From Pseudomonas sp. CCC3.1 (GTDB taxonomy: Bacteria > Pseudomonadota > Gammaproteobacteria > Pseudomonadales > Pseudomonadaceae): a stretch of DNA of 64,000 nt. Positions 1 to 7,824 of this stretch are shown here, in pieces (the first letter of the stretch is position 1; each line of letters begins with the position of its first letter). The notes under the pieces are model-generated. The model had not been told where the DNA came from. It ran no database searches and was given only the letters and a program-made list of their open reading frames with translations. The position numbers were made by a program, and so were the translations under genes. Location of the stretch: NCBI RefSeq assembly GCF_034347405.1, contig NZ_CP133778.1, positions 1,240,001 through 1,304,000 of the forward strand. The letters are read 5' to 3'.

Positions 1-1
1 G

Positions 2-1480
2 CAACAGCAAAGTGTTGTAGGGCCTGACAACGTTAGAGCCTGGGAAATAACGGATCCCATTGGGTCTGCAGAGTGGAGGGGGCCTATCGTAAGAAGTTGG
101 CAGGAATCTACACTCGATAGTGTGCCGTTGAGGACTGGTGAAGTTGTGGCCTGGATGAACCTGCTGGGCAAAGTGGAGCGTGTTAGCCGTTTTTTCCTGA
201 ACGGCACTAGCTACAGTATTGATAAAAAAGAATACGATGGTTTGGGCCGCCTAGCCCGTGAGATCAATGCGCTCAATCATGCAACGGCCTATGAGTATGA
301 CGCTTTCAATCGAATGACGAGTCGAACTTTGCCTGGCGGAGCGATAGAAGTGCGTGAATATGCACGGCACAGTGCCGAGGATTTGCCCACGCTGATCAAA
401 GTCAATAGCAGTGTTTTGGGGCTTCAGGAGTTTGATGGTCTGGATCGAATGACAAAGTCTGTCACAGGCGGCCGAGTCCAGCTGTATACCTATGAGGAAG
501 GTCAGACCCAACCCAGATATGTCACCACACCCAGTCTTCAAACAATAGAATATAAGTACAATCCACAACTGGGTGAAGAACCAACTCAGCGTATATTGCC
601 CGATGAGGATTCACCCGCTATCTATGAATATGATCCCCGCAATGCACGGATGCTCAATTGCAGCATGTCGGGGAAAGAGGGGTCCAAGTTAACTCGCGAA
701 TATTTCAGTACCGGGCAACTGAAAAGTGAGAGCTTTGAGCAAAATGGTGTCGTGAATAATATGACCTACGTTCATAGCTTGCAAGGGTTGCTGCTTAGCT
801 ATACCGATGTGTTGGGTCAGGTTCAGAACTACGAATACGACACAGCTGGTCGTATCATCTCTACTCGCTTGGGAGATAATTTAGTATCGAGTTTTACCTA
901 TGACGGTTTGGGTCAAACTAAAACGATTGCGACAGTTGATTCATCAACAACACCTGCACTGTCCGTCATCATTGAGCTTGGCTATGATGAGTTTGGTCGT
1001 GAAATACTACGTAAGTTTGACCTTAACGGTACCCAGCAAGCGTTGGCTCAGACATACAGCAAGGCCGACGCAATTGCTTCGCGTGTCTTGAGTGAAGGGG
1101 AAACCCTGTTGCGTAAAGAAACGTATGAATATGAACCACGCTCACGCCTGCAACGCTATACCTGTGAAGGTATACAGTCTCCAGTGGACCCATATGGGCA
1201 GGTGATCACCAAGCAGGAGTTTTTCTTTGATGATCTAGATAACATTACGCGGGTTATCACTACTTCTGGGGATATCACTAACGTGGCCAGATATTTCTAC
1301 GAATGTGACGCTGACCCTGTACAGTTAACACGGATTCTTAATACACATGATCAGATTTATCCGGCTGAAATCGTGTTGGACTATGACAGTCATGGCAACT
1401 TGAGAGTGGATGAGGCAGGTCGGACGCTTGAATATGACTCGCTTAATAGATTGAAGAAGGTAACGACGGCTCAAGTGTAA
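2..1480 (+). CDS. YD-repeat (Rhs/TccC-like) protein, 5' end outside window, C-terminally short
   Basis: The frame is open from base 2 with no stop, so the gene begins upstream of the window; the GTG at 122 is internal. The product carries repeated YD motifs (EYDAFNRMTSR, YEYDTAGRIISTR, FTYDGLGQTK, LDYDSHGNL, LEYDSLNRLKKV), the signature of Rhs proteins and Tc-toxin C subunits that fold into a beta-cocoon. Family members normally continue past the last repeats into a conserved core (RxxxxGR...DPxG) and a variable toxic tip. Here the frame stops directly after a YD motif, with neither. It is therefore either a truncated remnant or a toxin-less scaffold. A hairpin terminator follows at 1560. Function cannot be set from this fragment. 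Confidence 0.8.
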   Translation, partial: QQQSVVGPDNVRAWEITDPIGSAEWRGPIVRSWQESTLDSVPLRTGEVVAWMNLLGKVERVSRFFLNGTSYSIDKKEYDGLGRLAREINALNHATAYEYDAFNRMTSRTLPGGAIEVREYARHSAEDLPTLIKVNSSVLGLQEFDGLDRMTKSVTGGRVQLYTYEEGQTQPRYVTTPSLQTIEYKYNPQLGEEPTQRILPDEDSPAIYEYDPRNARMLNCSMSGKEGSKLTREYFSTGQLKSESFEQNGVVNNMTYVHSLQGLLLSYTDVLGQVQNYEYDTAGRIISTRLGDNLVSSFTYDGLGQTKTIATVDSSTTPALSVIIELGYDEFGREILRKFDLNGTQQALAQTYSKADAIASRVLSEGETLLRKETYEYEPRSRLQRYTCEGIQSPVDPYGQVITKQEFFFDDLDNITRVITTSGDITNVARYFYECDADPVQLTRILNTHDQIYPAEIVLDYDSHGNLRVDEAGRTLEYDSLNRLKKVTTAQV

Positions 1481-1559
1481 GCATTCAAACGTGATCAGCC
1501 TCTCCCCTATGTGCTGGAGGTTTTTTAACTTGTGATATTGGAGTTAAAGCACTTGATGT

Positions 1560-1596
1560 GCTGGGACTGAGCCAAGTCGTTCAGCCCCAGCTTTTT
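1560..1596 (+). terminator. Rho-independent terminator after the YD-repeat gene
   Basis: GCTGGGACTGA pairs with TCAGCCCCAGC (one A-C mismatch) and is followed by TTTTT. It lies 80 bases after the YD-repeat stop and reaches the end of the convergent mlaA gene, so it may act on both strands. Confidence 0.65.
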
Positions 1597-2383
1597 ACTC
1601 GGCAATCTGCAGTTTTCGTGCTGCGGTATAGATATACCTCAATTTGTCATATTCAAATGGCGAGTCGAATTGCCCATATCGGAAACTGGTGCTGTAGCGT
1701 TTGTCGATGGCTTGCAACACCCAGATTTCCGGATGGCGGGTGCTTTCGTGCGGCACATTAAGGAAGTTGATTTCCTGATTGGCGCCATAGTCGACCACCA
1801 ACCCGGTGGTGTCCCGCAGGTTTGACGGGCCCAGGATCGGCAGCATCAGGTACGCCCCTCCAGGCACGCCATAAAACCCCAGTGTTTGCCCGAAGTCTTC
1901 GCTCTGGCGCGGCAGGCCCATGGCGGTGGCTGGGTCCCACAGTCCGCCAATACCCAGCGTCGTGTTCAACAGCAAACGCCCGGTGGTTTGCATAGAGCGC
2001 TGGCCTTTGAGTTGCAGCAAGCTGTTAAACAGGTTGGGCACATCGCCAAGGTTGTTGAAAAAGTTACTCACACCGGTACGCAGAAAGCTCGGCGTGACAT
2101 AGCGATAGCCATCCACCACAGGCAGGAATACCCACTGATCGAAGCGGTAGTTGAAGTGATAAATACGCCGATTGATCGATTCCAGCGGGTCATAGACGTT
2201 GAGCGCGTTCATGGTTGCGCGTTCAAATTCGCGCTGGTCCAGACCGGGGTTGAATTTCAACAGTTTTAACGGCTGGGTAAAGCCGTCAACGTCGTGAGTG
2301 GGTTCGATATTGGCCTTGCTGTTGTCTGCCTGGGCGTAACCAGCGCTGAGTAAGGCGGCGAGAAGCCATAGATGTTTAGCCAC
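1595..2383 (-). CDS. mlaA: MlaA (VacJ) family outer-membrane lipid asymmetry protein
   Basis: A 262-residue protein beginning at GTG 2383, preceded by GGAG eight bases upstream. An N-terminal export signal (KHLWLLAALLSAGYAQA) is followed by the MlaA family core: DPLESINRRIYHFNYRFD, then FLRTGVSNFFNNLGDVPNLFN, GRLLLNTTLGIGGLWDPA and the EDFGQTLGFYGVPGGAYLMLP block. MlaA sits in the outer membrane and removes mislocalised phospholipids from the outer leaflet, passing them to MlaC. No lipobox cysteine is visible in the signal region, so the protein may be cleaved by signal peptidase I. The start overlaps the end of the upstream gene by eight bases, which suggests translational coupling. The rest of the mla transport system is not in this window. 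Confidence 0.88.
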   Translation of the reverse strand: MAKHLWLLAALLSAGYAQADNSKANIEPTHDVDGFTQPLKLLKFNPGLDQREFERATMNALNVYDPLESINRRIYHFNYRFDQWVFLPVVDGYRYVTPSFLRTGVSNFFNNLGDVPNLFNSLLQLKGQRSMQTTGRLLLNTTLGIGGLWDPATAMGLPRQSEDFGQTLGFYGVPGGAYLMLPILGPSNLRDTTGLVVDYGANQEINFLNVPHESTRHPEIWVLQAIDKRYSTSFRYGQFDSPFEYDKLRYIYTAARKLQIAE

Positions 2384-3674
2384 GGAAGAACTCCAGCATA
2401 TCGTCGGCGTTGACGCGGTAGTTGAGGTTGCCGCAGTGGCCACCATACGGGTAGACGGTCAGGCGGTTGCCGAAGGTTTTGCGCAGAAATCCAAGATCGC
2501 CAGGGCCCAGGATGATGTCGTCGGCATTGTGCATGACGGCAATCTTCGGGCTGTTTTTGAGATAGTCCTGCAGGGCATACAGGCTGACCTGGTCGATCAG
2601 TTGCAACAAGCTGCCGCCGTCGGTCCGGGCGCGCCACATGGGGATCACTTGTTCTGTCAGGTAGCAATCGAAGTCGCATAGCAGTGAGCGCTTGAGAAAC
2701 GGCGTCAGGCTGGTGCCTTCGGTAATCGGGTAGTTGGGTGGCGTGATCAGACCGCGGCGGTTGATCAGGTCCGAGGTGAACACAATGTCGGCCGACGAGA
2801 AGCGGAACATGGTGCCGATCAGCATCGCCATCTGTTCGTTGGTCAGGCGTTCTTTAGAGTTCTGCAGGTCGTAGACCAGCGCGGCATTGATATCGACGTA
2901 ACCTTTTTGCTTGAAGTACTCGGTGAGTTTGTTCAGTACCAGTTCGTAGAACGTGGTGCTGTTATTGATGCCTTTGACTTCGGTCTGCACCAGTCTGTCG
3001 AGGTTGCTGATAGAGGTGTAGAGGTTGACCGGCGGGTTGAGCATCAGCACTTTTTTGAAGTTGAAACTTTTGCGCGTTTCGTCGAGGTGGCTGACGAAGG
3101 CTGCATCCAGTGCGCCCAGGCTATAACCGGCAAGGTAATACTCGGTAACGGGAACATTGGCCTGTTGCGCGCGCACGGCTTGCATCACGTGGTACAGGTC
3201 TTCGGCGTCGTATTGGCTGATACCTGGGGTGGCAAAACGTGAGGCCGCGCTCATGAAGTCATAGCTGGTGGGCGATGACAGTTGCACCACATGGTAGCCG
3301 GCTTGATAGAAGAGCTTTTTCAGGTATTCGTTGAGGCTGCTGTCATAGGGCGCGCCGGTGCCTGCAATCAGAAACATCAAGGGGGCGGGGTGGTCTTGCT
3401 TGGCCATCCGGTAAGTGAGCTTTTTAACCGCCCAGAAGTTGGCCGGCAGCGTGAACTCGCGTTCCGGGCGCAACTGCAGGGTGTAATCCGACTGATTGAT
3501 GTCATCCACACTTGGAAGCAGCGGGCGCATCTCTGGCGGAGTTGTGGCAATCGTGGCCTCAAACGGGTTTTTAAGGGGGTAGCCATACGTTGTGGGGTCG
3601 ACATCGACCGCCTGTGCGGACGCACTCAAAATAAGGCCGCAGAGCAAGGCGGCGAAGGGCAGAGAACGAAGCAT
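2376..3674 (-). CDS. Exported alpha/beta-hydrolase-like protein
   Basis: 432 residues with a clear signal peptide (MLRSLPFAALLCGLILSASAQA). The mature part shows an alpha/beta hydrolase pattern: PLMFLIAGTGAPYDS (strand and oxyanion region), then YYLAGYSLGALDAAF, a GxSxG nucleophile elbow near residue 180, and a late HNADDIILGPGD segment with YGGHCGNLNY that could supply the acidic residue and histidine. Substrate is unknown. It sits directly upstream of and overlaps mlaA, so the two are probably co-transcribed; a role in envelope lipid handling is inference from that link. Homologues have carried a 'serine/threonine protein kinase' label, but I see no kinase motifs. Confidence 0.7.
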   Translation of the reverse strand: MLRSLPFAALLCGLILSASAQAVDVDPTTYGYPLKNPFEATIATTPPEMRPLLPSVDDINQSDYTLQLRPEREFTLPANFWAVKKLTYRMAKQDHPAPLMFLIAGTGAPYDSSLNEYLKKLFYQAGYHVVQLSSPTSYDFMSAASRFATPGISQYDAEDLYHVMQAVRAQQANVPVTEYYLAGYSLGALDAAFVSHLDETRKSFNFKKVLMLNPPVNLYTSISNLDRLVQTEVKGINNSTTFYELVLNKLTEYFKQKGYVDINAALVYDLQNSKERLTNEQMAMLIGTMFRFSSADIVFTSDLINRRGLITPPNYPITEGTSLTPFLKRSLLCDFDCYLTEQVIPMWRARTDGGSLLQLIDQVSLYALQDYLKNSPKIAVMHNADDIILGPGDLGFLRKTFGNRLTVYPYGGHCGNLNYRVNADDMLEFFRG

Positions 3675-3782
3675 GACGACTATCCCTAGAAGAGGTGCGG
3701 AAAAGATTCGCAGGCTATGACCACAGGGCTACAGTCGAAGTGCCATGGTCTGGCACTAAATAAATCCCCAAGACTGTACCTA

Positions 3783-3867
3783 GGCTCTGTACGAAATGTA
3801 TCTGCTCTCGGTTATGCGGCGTTGAAAACAGAATTAACCTTCGCTCGAAAACATTTCGTACAGACCC
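3783..3867. mobile_element. MITE-like element, 85 bp with 17-bp terminal inverted repeats
   Basis: The left end GGCTCTGTACGAAATGT (3783-3799) and right end ACATTTCGTACAGACCC (3851-3867) are inverted repeats matching at 16 of 17 positions. The interior (about 50 bp) has no coding capacity. The ends resemble those of some Pseudomonas insertion sequences of the IS5 type, but the parent element is inferred from memory. No clear target-site duplication is visible. Confidence 0.55.
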
Positions 3868-3994
3868 ACACAGGCAAATTGTCGCCTGAAGATACACGTT
3901 GAATGACTTTAGTGAACAGTTATCTGTTTGCAAGGGTTGCATACCCATTAGGGGCGATTAAGCTGGGCGCCGCTTTTGTCTATTGGAGTTATCT

Positions 3995-4360
3995 ATGCGT
4001 CCGCGTTTGCCGTTGGTCATGCTGCTAATAGCCTTGCCTGTTTGGTTGGCGGTCAGTTATGGCCTGCGTTACGGCTTTATGGAAGACCCGCAATGGGTGG
4101 GGGCGTGTGCTGCCGAAGCTACGCGTTGGGAGTGCCAGTTGCGCTCAAACCTGGGCTGGTTGATTCACTTCAGGGTCATGGGCTGGGCGGCGCTGGTAAC
4201 GTCAGTCATTGCTTTTTTTGTGCGCGGGCGTTTTGGCAGTGGGCTGGCAGTTCTGGCTTTACTGTTTGGTTTGCCCGCATTGGCGCTCTACAACGCTAGT
4301 TTGGCTGTGTTTGCCGTGGTGATTGCAGGGTTGCGATTGGTTCGCGCCAAGAAGGCTTAA
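3995..4360 (+). CDS. Small inner-membrane protein, unknown function
   Basis: 121 residues; ATG 3995 is chosen because GGAG lies eight to twelve bases upstream. Three hydrophobic stretches are visible: residues about 5-25 (LPLVMLLIALPVWLAVSYGL), 63-80 (GWAALVTSVIAFFV) and 85-115 (SGLAVLALLFGLPALALYNASLAVFAVVIAGL). A loop with two cysteines (CAAEATRWEC) lies between the first and second segments and would face the periplasm if the N-terminus is inside. I do not recognise a named family. It stands alone between a MITE-like element and a REP cluster. Confidence 0.65.
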   Translation: MRPRLPLVMLLIALPVWLAVSYGLRYGFMEDPQWVGACAAEATRWECQLRSNLGWLIHFRVMGWAALVTSVIAFFVRGRFGSGLAVLALLFGLPALALYNASLAVFAVVIAGLRLVRAKKA

Positions 4361-4426
4361 AGGCTGAGTCTGCGTATTTTTTTACGGGCGAGAGCTGATC
4401 TGTGAGGCTTCAAATACAGCCAGAAA

Positions 4427-4568
4427 CCTGTGGGAACCAGGCTTGCCAGCGATGCAGGCGATGCGTTTTTTCTGTTGAGTCGCGTCGATACATTCGCGAG
4501 CAAGCCAGCTCCCACAGGGGCTTGCGGGCCGCCTTGTCTGCATCGCTGGCAAGCCAGGCTCCCACAGG
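4427..4568. repeat. REP cluster with inverted outer copies
   Basis: The segment starting CCTGTGGGAACCAGGCTTGC (4427-4460) returns in inverted form at 4538-4568 (ending CCAGGCTCCCACAGG). A third copy in that same inverted orientation lies between them at 4492-4518 (GCGAGCAAGCCAGCTCCCAC). This is the usual form of Pseudomonas extragenic palindromes and fills the gap between two genes. Confidence 0.8.
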
Positions 4569-4596
4569 AGGTGTGGAAACCCGGAGTTGCCGAGGT

Positions 4597-6153
4597 TTAT
4601 GGTCTGTGTGAAGTACGCAAGCTGCGCCACAGTGCGATAACCATCAATACACACACCAAGGCCCAGCCCCAGGCTTGTTCATTATTCAACCCTTCGCGGT
4701 ACAGCTGCAGCGGGATGCCCGCGCCAATAATAAAGGCCAGCAGACCGAACTCTCGGCGCGGTCCGGTGACGGGGTGCAGCAGGTAGACCAGTGCTGGCAA
4801 GATCAGCGCGGCACTGGGGAAGCTGCGATAGCGCGGTTCGAACACCAAGCCCAGCATCATGACCGCACCCGCGAACCCCGCTGCTGCCAACCACCCGCCG
4901 CCACGGCGCTCCAGCAGGTTAAACAGGCGTCCACGCCAGCCCTCTTTTTGCCCCAGCGCCAACGCGCCGTGGGCGAGTACGATCAGATTAAGCGCTATCA
5001 ATACACCGGCCCATGTCCATTCTCCGACGAAGCGGCTGGTCACCGAGGCCAATTCGGCCCAAGCCACGATGCTGCATCCTGCTACGGCGCCCAGAGCGGG
5101 CAGCAGCAGGGCGGAGCGTGTGGTGCGTACGCGTCCGCCGATGATCAGGGTGCCGAGAAACAGGGCTACGCCCACACCTAACCAGGCGGGCCAGTGCGGC
5201 AGATTGGAGACCGGGCCGGCAAGAATGCCTTTGTCTTGGCGGTCGGCATCGAACAGTCCCCAGTAACCACCAACAGCACCTTCACTGGCGCGTTTCCAGG
5301 GTTGGTCGAAGGCTTCGATCAGGTTGTACTTCCAGTCGTTTTGTTCGGCGAGGGTGACAAAGCCGCGAATGAATCTAGCTTCATTGACCCGGCTCGGCAG
5401 GGCGGTTTCGCGCTGACGGCCTTCGCTTGGCCAGCCGGTTTCGCCGATCAAAATGTCTTTGGGCGCGAACTTAAGACCAAACACCTGGCGTATTTCTGCG
5501 ACATGGTTAAGGGCACGCTCGATACCTGCCGGATCATCTTCCCAATAAGGCAGCAGGTGAATGGTCAGAAAGTCCACTGCCGATGCGACCTCCGGGTGTT
5601 GCAACCAGAACTCCCAAACATCGGCGTAGGTCACAGGTTGTTTGACCTGGCTTTTAACTTGCTTGATCAATTCGACCAGCTTCGAAGCGGTGATTTCTTT
5701 GCGCAGCAAGGTCTCGTTACCGACGATCACCGCGCTGACGACGTCTGAGTTGGCGTTGGCGGATGCGACCAGGGCGCTGATTTCTTTTTGGGTGTCGGCC
5801 TCATTACCGTTAACCCAGATGCCGCTCATGATTTTCAGACCATGTTTGCGTGCGAGCTCCGGCAAGGCTTCGAGGCCTGTCTGCGAATACGTGCGAATGC
5901 ATTGAAAGCGCGTCGCCAGCAACGCCAGATCTGCATCCATGCGTTCAATGCGCGGCACAAAAGGCTGGTCGAACGGGGATTGGTCCTTATCGAACGGTGT
6001 GTAGGACGCACATTGCAGTTTATGGGTGGGGGTGGCGGCATCGGGCAGTATTACTGGCCGACCCAGCCCATACCAAAAACCGGCAATGGCAAACACGCCC
6101 AGTAAGCAGGCGAAGAGATAAGGCAGCACAGCAAATCGGGCAGTCGCAGACAT
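4597..6153 (-). CDS. GH17 beta-1,3-glucan hydrolase/transglucosylase, membrane-anchored
   Basis: 518 residues from ATG 6153. An N-terminal membrane segment (residues about 8-30) precedes a GH17 catalytic domain (about 45-315). The probable acid/base is Glu147 in VIVGNE and the nucleophile Glu238 in LIGETGWPSEG. After residue 325 come several hydrophobic helices (ALFLGTLIIGG, LLLPALGAVAG, WTWAGVLIALNLIVLAHG and others). This layout, GH17 domain plus C-terminal membrane region, is known from proteobacterial non-Leloir beta-glucosyltransferases that remodel beta-1,3-glucans, linked to periplasmic cyclic glucan synthesis. The catalytic domain would face the periplasm. No glucan synthase gene is next to it, so the substrate is inferred from the family. 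Confidence 0.82.
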   Translation of the reverse strand: MSATARFAVLPYLFACLLGVFAIAGFWYGLGRPVILPDAATPTHKLQCASYTPFDKDQSPFDQPFVPRIERMDADLALLATRFQCIRTYSQTGLEALPELARKHGLKIMSGIWVNGNEADTQKEISALVASANANSDVVSAVIVGNETLLRKEITASKLVELIKQVKSQVKQPVTYADVWEFWLQHPEVASAVDFLTIHLLPYWEDDPAGIERALNHVAEIRQVFGLKFAPKDILIGETGWPSEGRQRETALPSRVNEARFIRGFVTLAEQNDWKYNLIEAFDQPWKRASEGAVGGYWGLFDADRQDKGILAGPVSNLPHWPAWLGVGVALFLGTLIIGGRVRTTRSALLLPALGAVAGCSIVAWAELASVTSRFVGEWTWAGVLIALNLIVLAHGALALGQKEGWRGRLFNLLERRGGGWLAAAGFAGAVMMLGLVFEPRYRSFPSAALILPALVYLLHPVTGPRREFGLLAFIIGAGIPLQLYREGLNNEQAWGWALVCVLMVIALWRSLRTSHRP

Positions 6154-6434
6154 GGTCAGGCCGTATAAGAACAAAGCCGCGCATCTTACCTGCAATGAGC
6201 GAGGGGTAGCGGCTCCGTATAATTTTGACATGCAAAGTTTGGGCGGCCGCGCGAGCAACGGGCGTGGAGTTGTTGATGATGTCGCTCGTGGCTGCCTGAG
6301 CGTCGTCGTCAGAGCAGGACGCTAAGCGGGCGAGGTTGATGATCAGGGTGCATGTTATGACGGGGTGTCGATAAAACCCTGAAATCCTGATGTGGTCCGG
6401 CACTCGTCGGGCCCGGCACTGTGGGGAATCAAAG

Positions 6435-7289
6435 ATGAAGATGCGACGACTCTTGAGCGCGGGAGCTGCCTTGGTGCTGGCGATGAGTGCAGGTTTGGCA
6501 AGTGCAGAGAGCAAGCCGACCCTCAACATTGGCTATGTAGATGGCTGGTCTGACAGCGTGGCCACGACGTTTGTGGCCGCAGAGGTTATTAAGCAGAAGC
6601 TGGGTTATGGGGTGAAACTGATGCCGGTTGCCACCGGGATCATGTGGCAGGGCGTTGCTACCGGCAAGCTCGATGCGATGTTGTCGGCTTGGTTGCCAGT
6701 GACTCACGGCGAATACTGGGCCAAGAACAAAGACAAAGTGGTTGATTACGGGCCCAACTTTAAAGACGCAAAAATTGGTTTGATCGTGCCGGAGTATGTG
6801 GCGGCGAAATCGATTGCCGATTTGAAAGACGATAAAGGCTTTAAAAATAAAATAGTCGGGATTGATGCCGGTTCAGGCGTGATGTTGAAAGCGGATGAGG
6901 CTATTAAGGACTACGGCCTGGATTACAAGTTGCAGGCGAGTTCCGGGGCTGCGATGACGTCTGAACTTGGACGTGCTTATGCTAAAAATGAACCCATTGT
7001 GGTCACTGGGTGGGTGCCGCACTGGATGTTCGCCAAGTGGAAGTTGCGCTTCCTGGATGACCCTAAGGGTGTATTTGGAGCCGCAGAAACGGTTAATAGC
7101 ATCGGCAGTGAGGAATTGAATAAGAAAGCGCCTGAAGTGGCTGCCTTCTTGAAGCATTTTTCTTGGGCTTCAAAAGACGAAATTGGTGAAGTCATGCTGG
7201 CTATTCAAGAGGGCGCGAAGCCCGAAGCCGCCGCTAAGGATTGGGTTGCCAAACACCCTGAGCGTGTCGCCGAGTGGACCGCTAAATAA
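6435..7289 (+). CDS. Glycine betaine/quaternary amine ABC transporter substrate-binding protein (OpuAC/ProX type)
   Basis: 284 residues from ATG 6435 with GGGGA upstream. A signal peptide (MKMRRLLSAGAALVLAMSAGLASA) is followed by the OpuAC fold: LNIGYVDGWSDSVATT, GIMWQGVATGKLDAMLSAWLP, GSGVMLKADEAIKDYGL and IVVTGWVPHWMFAKWKLRFL. The aromatic residues Trp in GWSDS, MLSAWLP and GWVPHWM are the kind that cage a trimethylammonium group. It acts in the periplasm. No permease or ATPase gene is adjacent, so this is an orphan binding protein that must dock to a transporter encoded elsewhere; several Pseudomonas choline and carnitine binding proteins behave this way. Confidence 0.85.
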   Translation: MKMRRLLSAGAALVLAMSAGLASAESKPTLNIGYVDGWSDSVATTFVAAEVIKQKLGYGVKLMPVATGIMWQGVATGKLDAMLSAWLPVTHGEYWAKNKDKVVDYGPNFKDAKIGLIVPEYVAAKSIADLKDDKGFKNKIVGIDAGSGVMLKADEAIKDYGLDYKLQASSGAAMTSELGRAYAKNEPIVVTGWVPHWMFAKWKLRFLDDPKGVFGAAETVNSIGSEELNKKAPEVAAFLKHFSWASKDEIGEVMLAIQEGAKPEAAAKDWVAKHPERVAEWTAK

Positions 7290-7317
7290 TCGCGACGTGT
7301 CTAGCTCGCAGCACACA

Positions 7318-7351
7318 GAACCGCCTGGTTTTTTTGACAGGCGGTTTTTCT
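7318..7351 (+). terminator. Rho-independent terminator after the betaine-binding protein gene
   Basis: AACCGCCTG (7319-7327) pairs with CAGGCGGTT (7338-7346), followed by TTTTT. Confidence 0.85.
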
Positions 7352-7512
7352 GTTTTTGGCACTGGCGCAATGATGTCATCGTCCGCGCAGACTAGATAAT
7401 ACGCGGGCTGCAGAGGGGTCTGGGTTCTACTACTAAAGTCGTCTGGCTTAGATTTTCAAGCCCCCTAATAGTGAAACCGTTCCATCTCATCTGTGCTGCG
7501 AGGACAAAAATA

Positions 7513-7824
7513 ATGAACGACAGCATCTACCTCTCGATTCAAAACAGCCCGCGTTTTAAGGAGCTGGTCAAAAAAAGAGAACGATTCGCCTGGATTCTCT
7601 CGGCAATCATGCTCGGGTTATATGCCGCCTTTATCCTGTTAATTGCTTATGGGTCGCACATCATGGGGGCTAAGTTAAGCCCGACTTCGTCTATTACCTG
7701 GGGTATTCCGATCGGTGTGGGGCTGATTCTTTCGGCCTTTGTTCTGACCGGTATCTATGTACGTCGGGCCAATGGCGAGTTTGATGAGCTGAACAATGCG
7801 ATTCTCAAGGAGGCGGGGCAATGA
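7513..7824 (+). CDS. yjcH: DUF485 inner-membrane protein YjcH
   Basis: 103 residues from ATG 7513, with AGGA about ten bases upstream. The DUF485 pattern is clear: a soluble N-terminus containing SPRFKELVKKRERFAW, then two membrane helices (ILSAIMLGLYAAFILLIAYG and ITWGIPIGVGLILSAFVLTGIYV) and a short C-terminal tail (RRANGEFDELNNAILKEA). YjcH-type proteins are encoded next to the acetate permease ActP, and the stop codon here overlaps the actP start (ATGA). A role as an accessory to ActP is inferred from this linkage. Confidence 0.88.
   Translation: MNDSIYLSIQNSPRFKELVKKRERFAWILSAIMLGLYAAFILLIAYGSHIMGAKLSPTSSITWGIPIGVGLILSAFVLTGIYVRRANGEFDELNNAILKEAGQ

Noticed and set aside
2376..3674. Serine/threonine protein kinase label known for homologues
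   Set aside because: No kinase glycine loop, HRD or DFG motif is present; the protein has a signal peptide and a GxSxG elbow.
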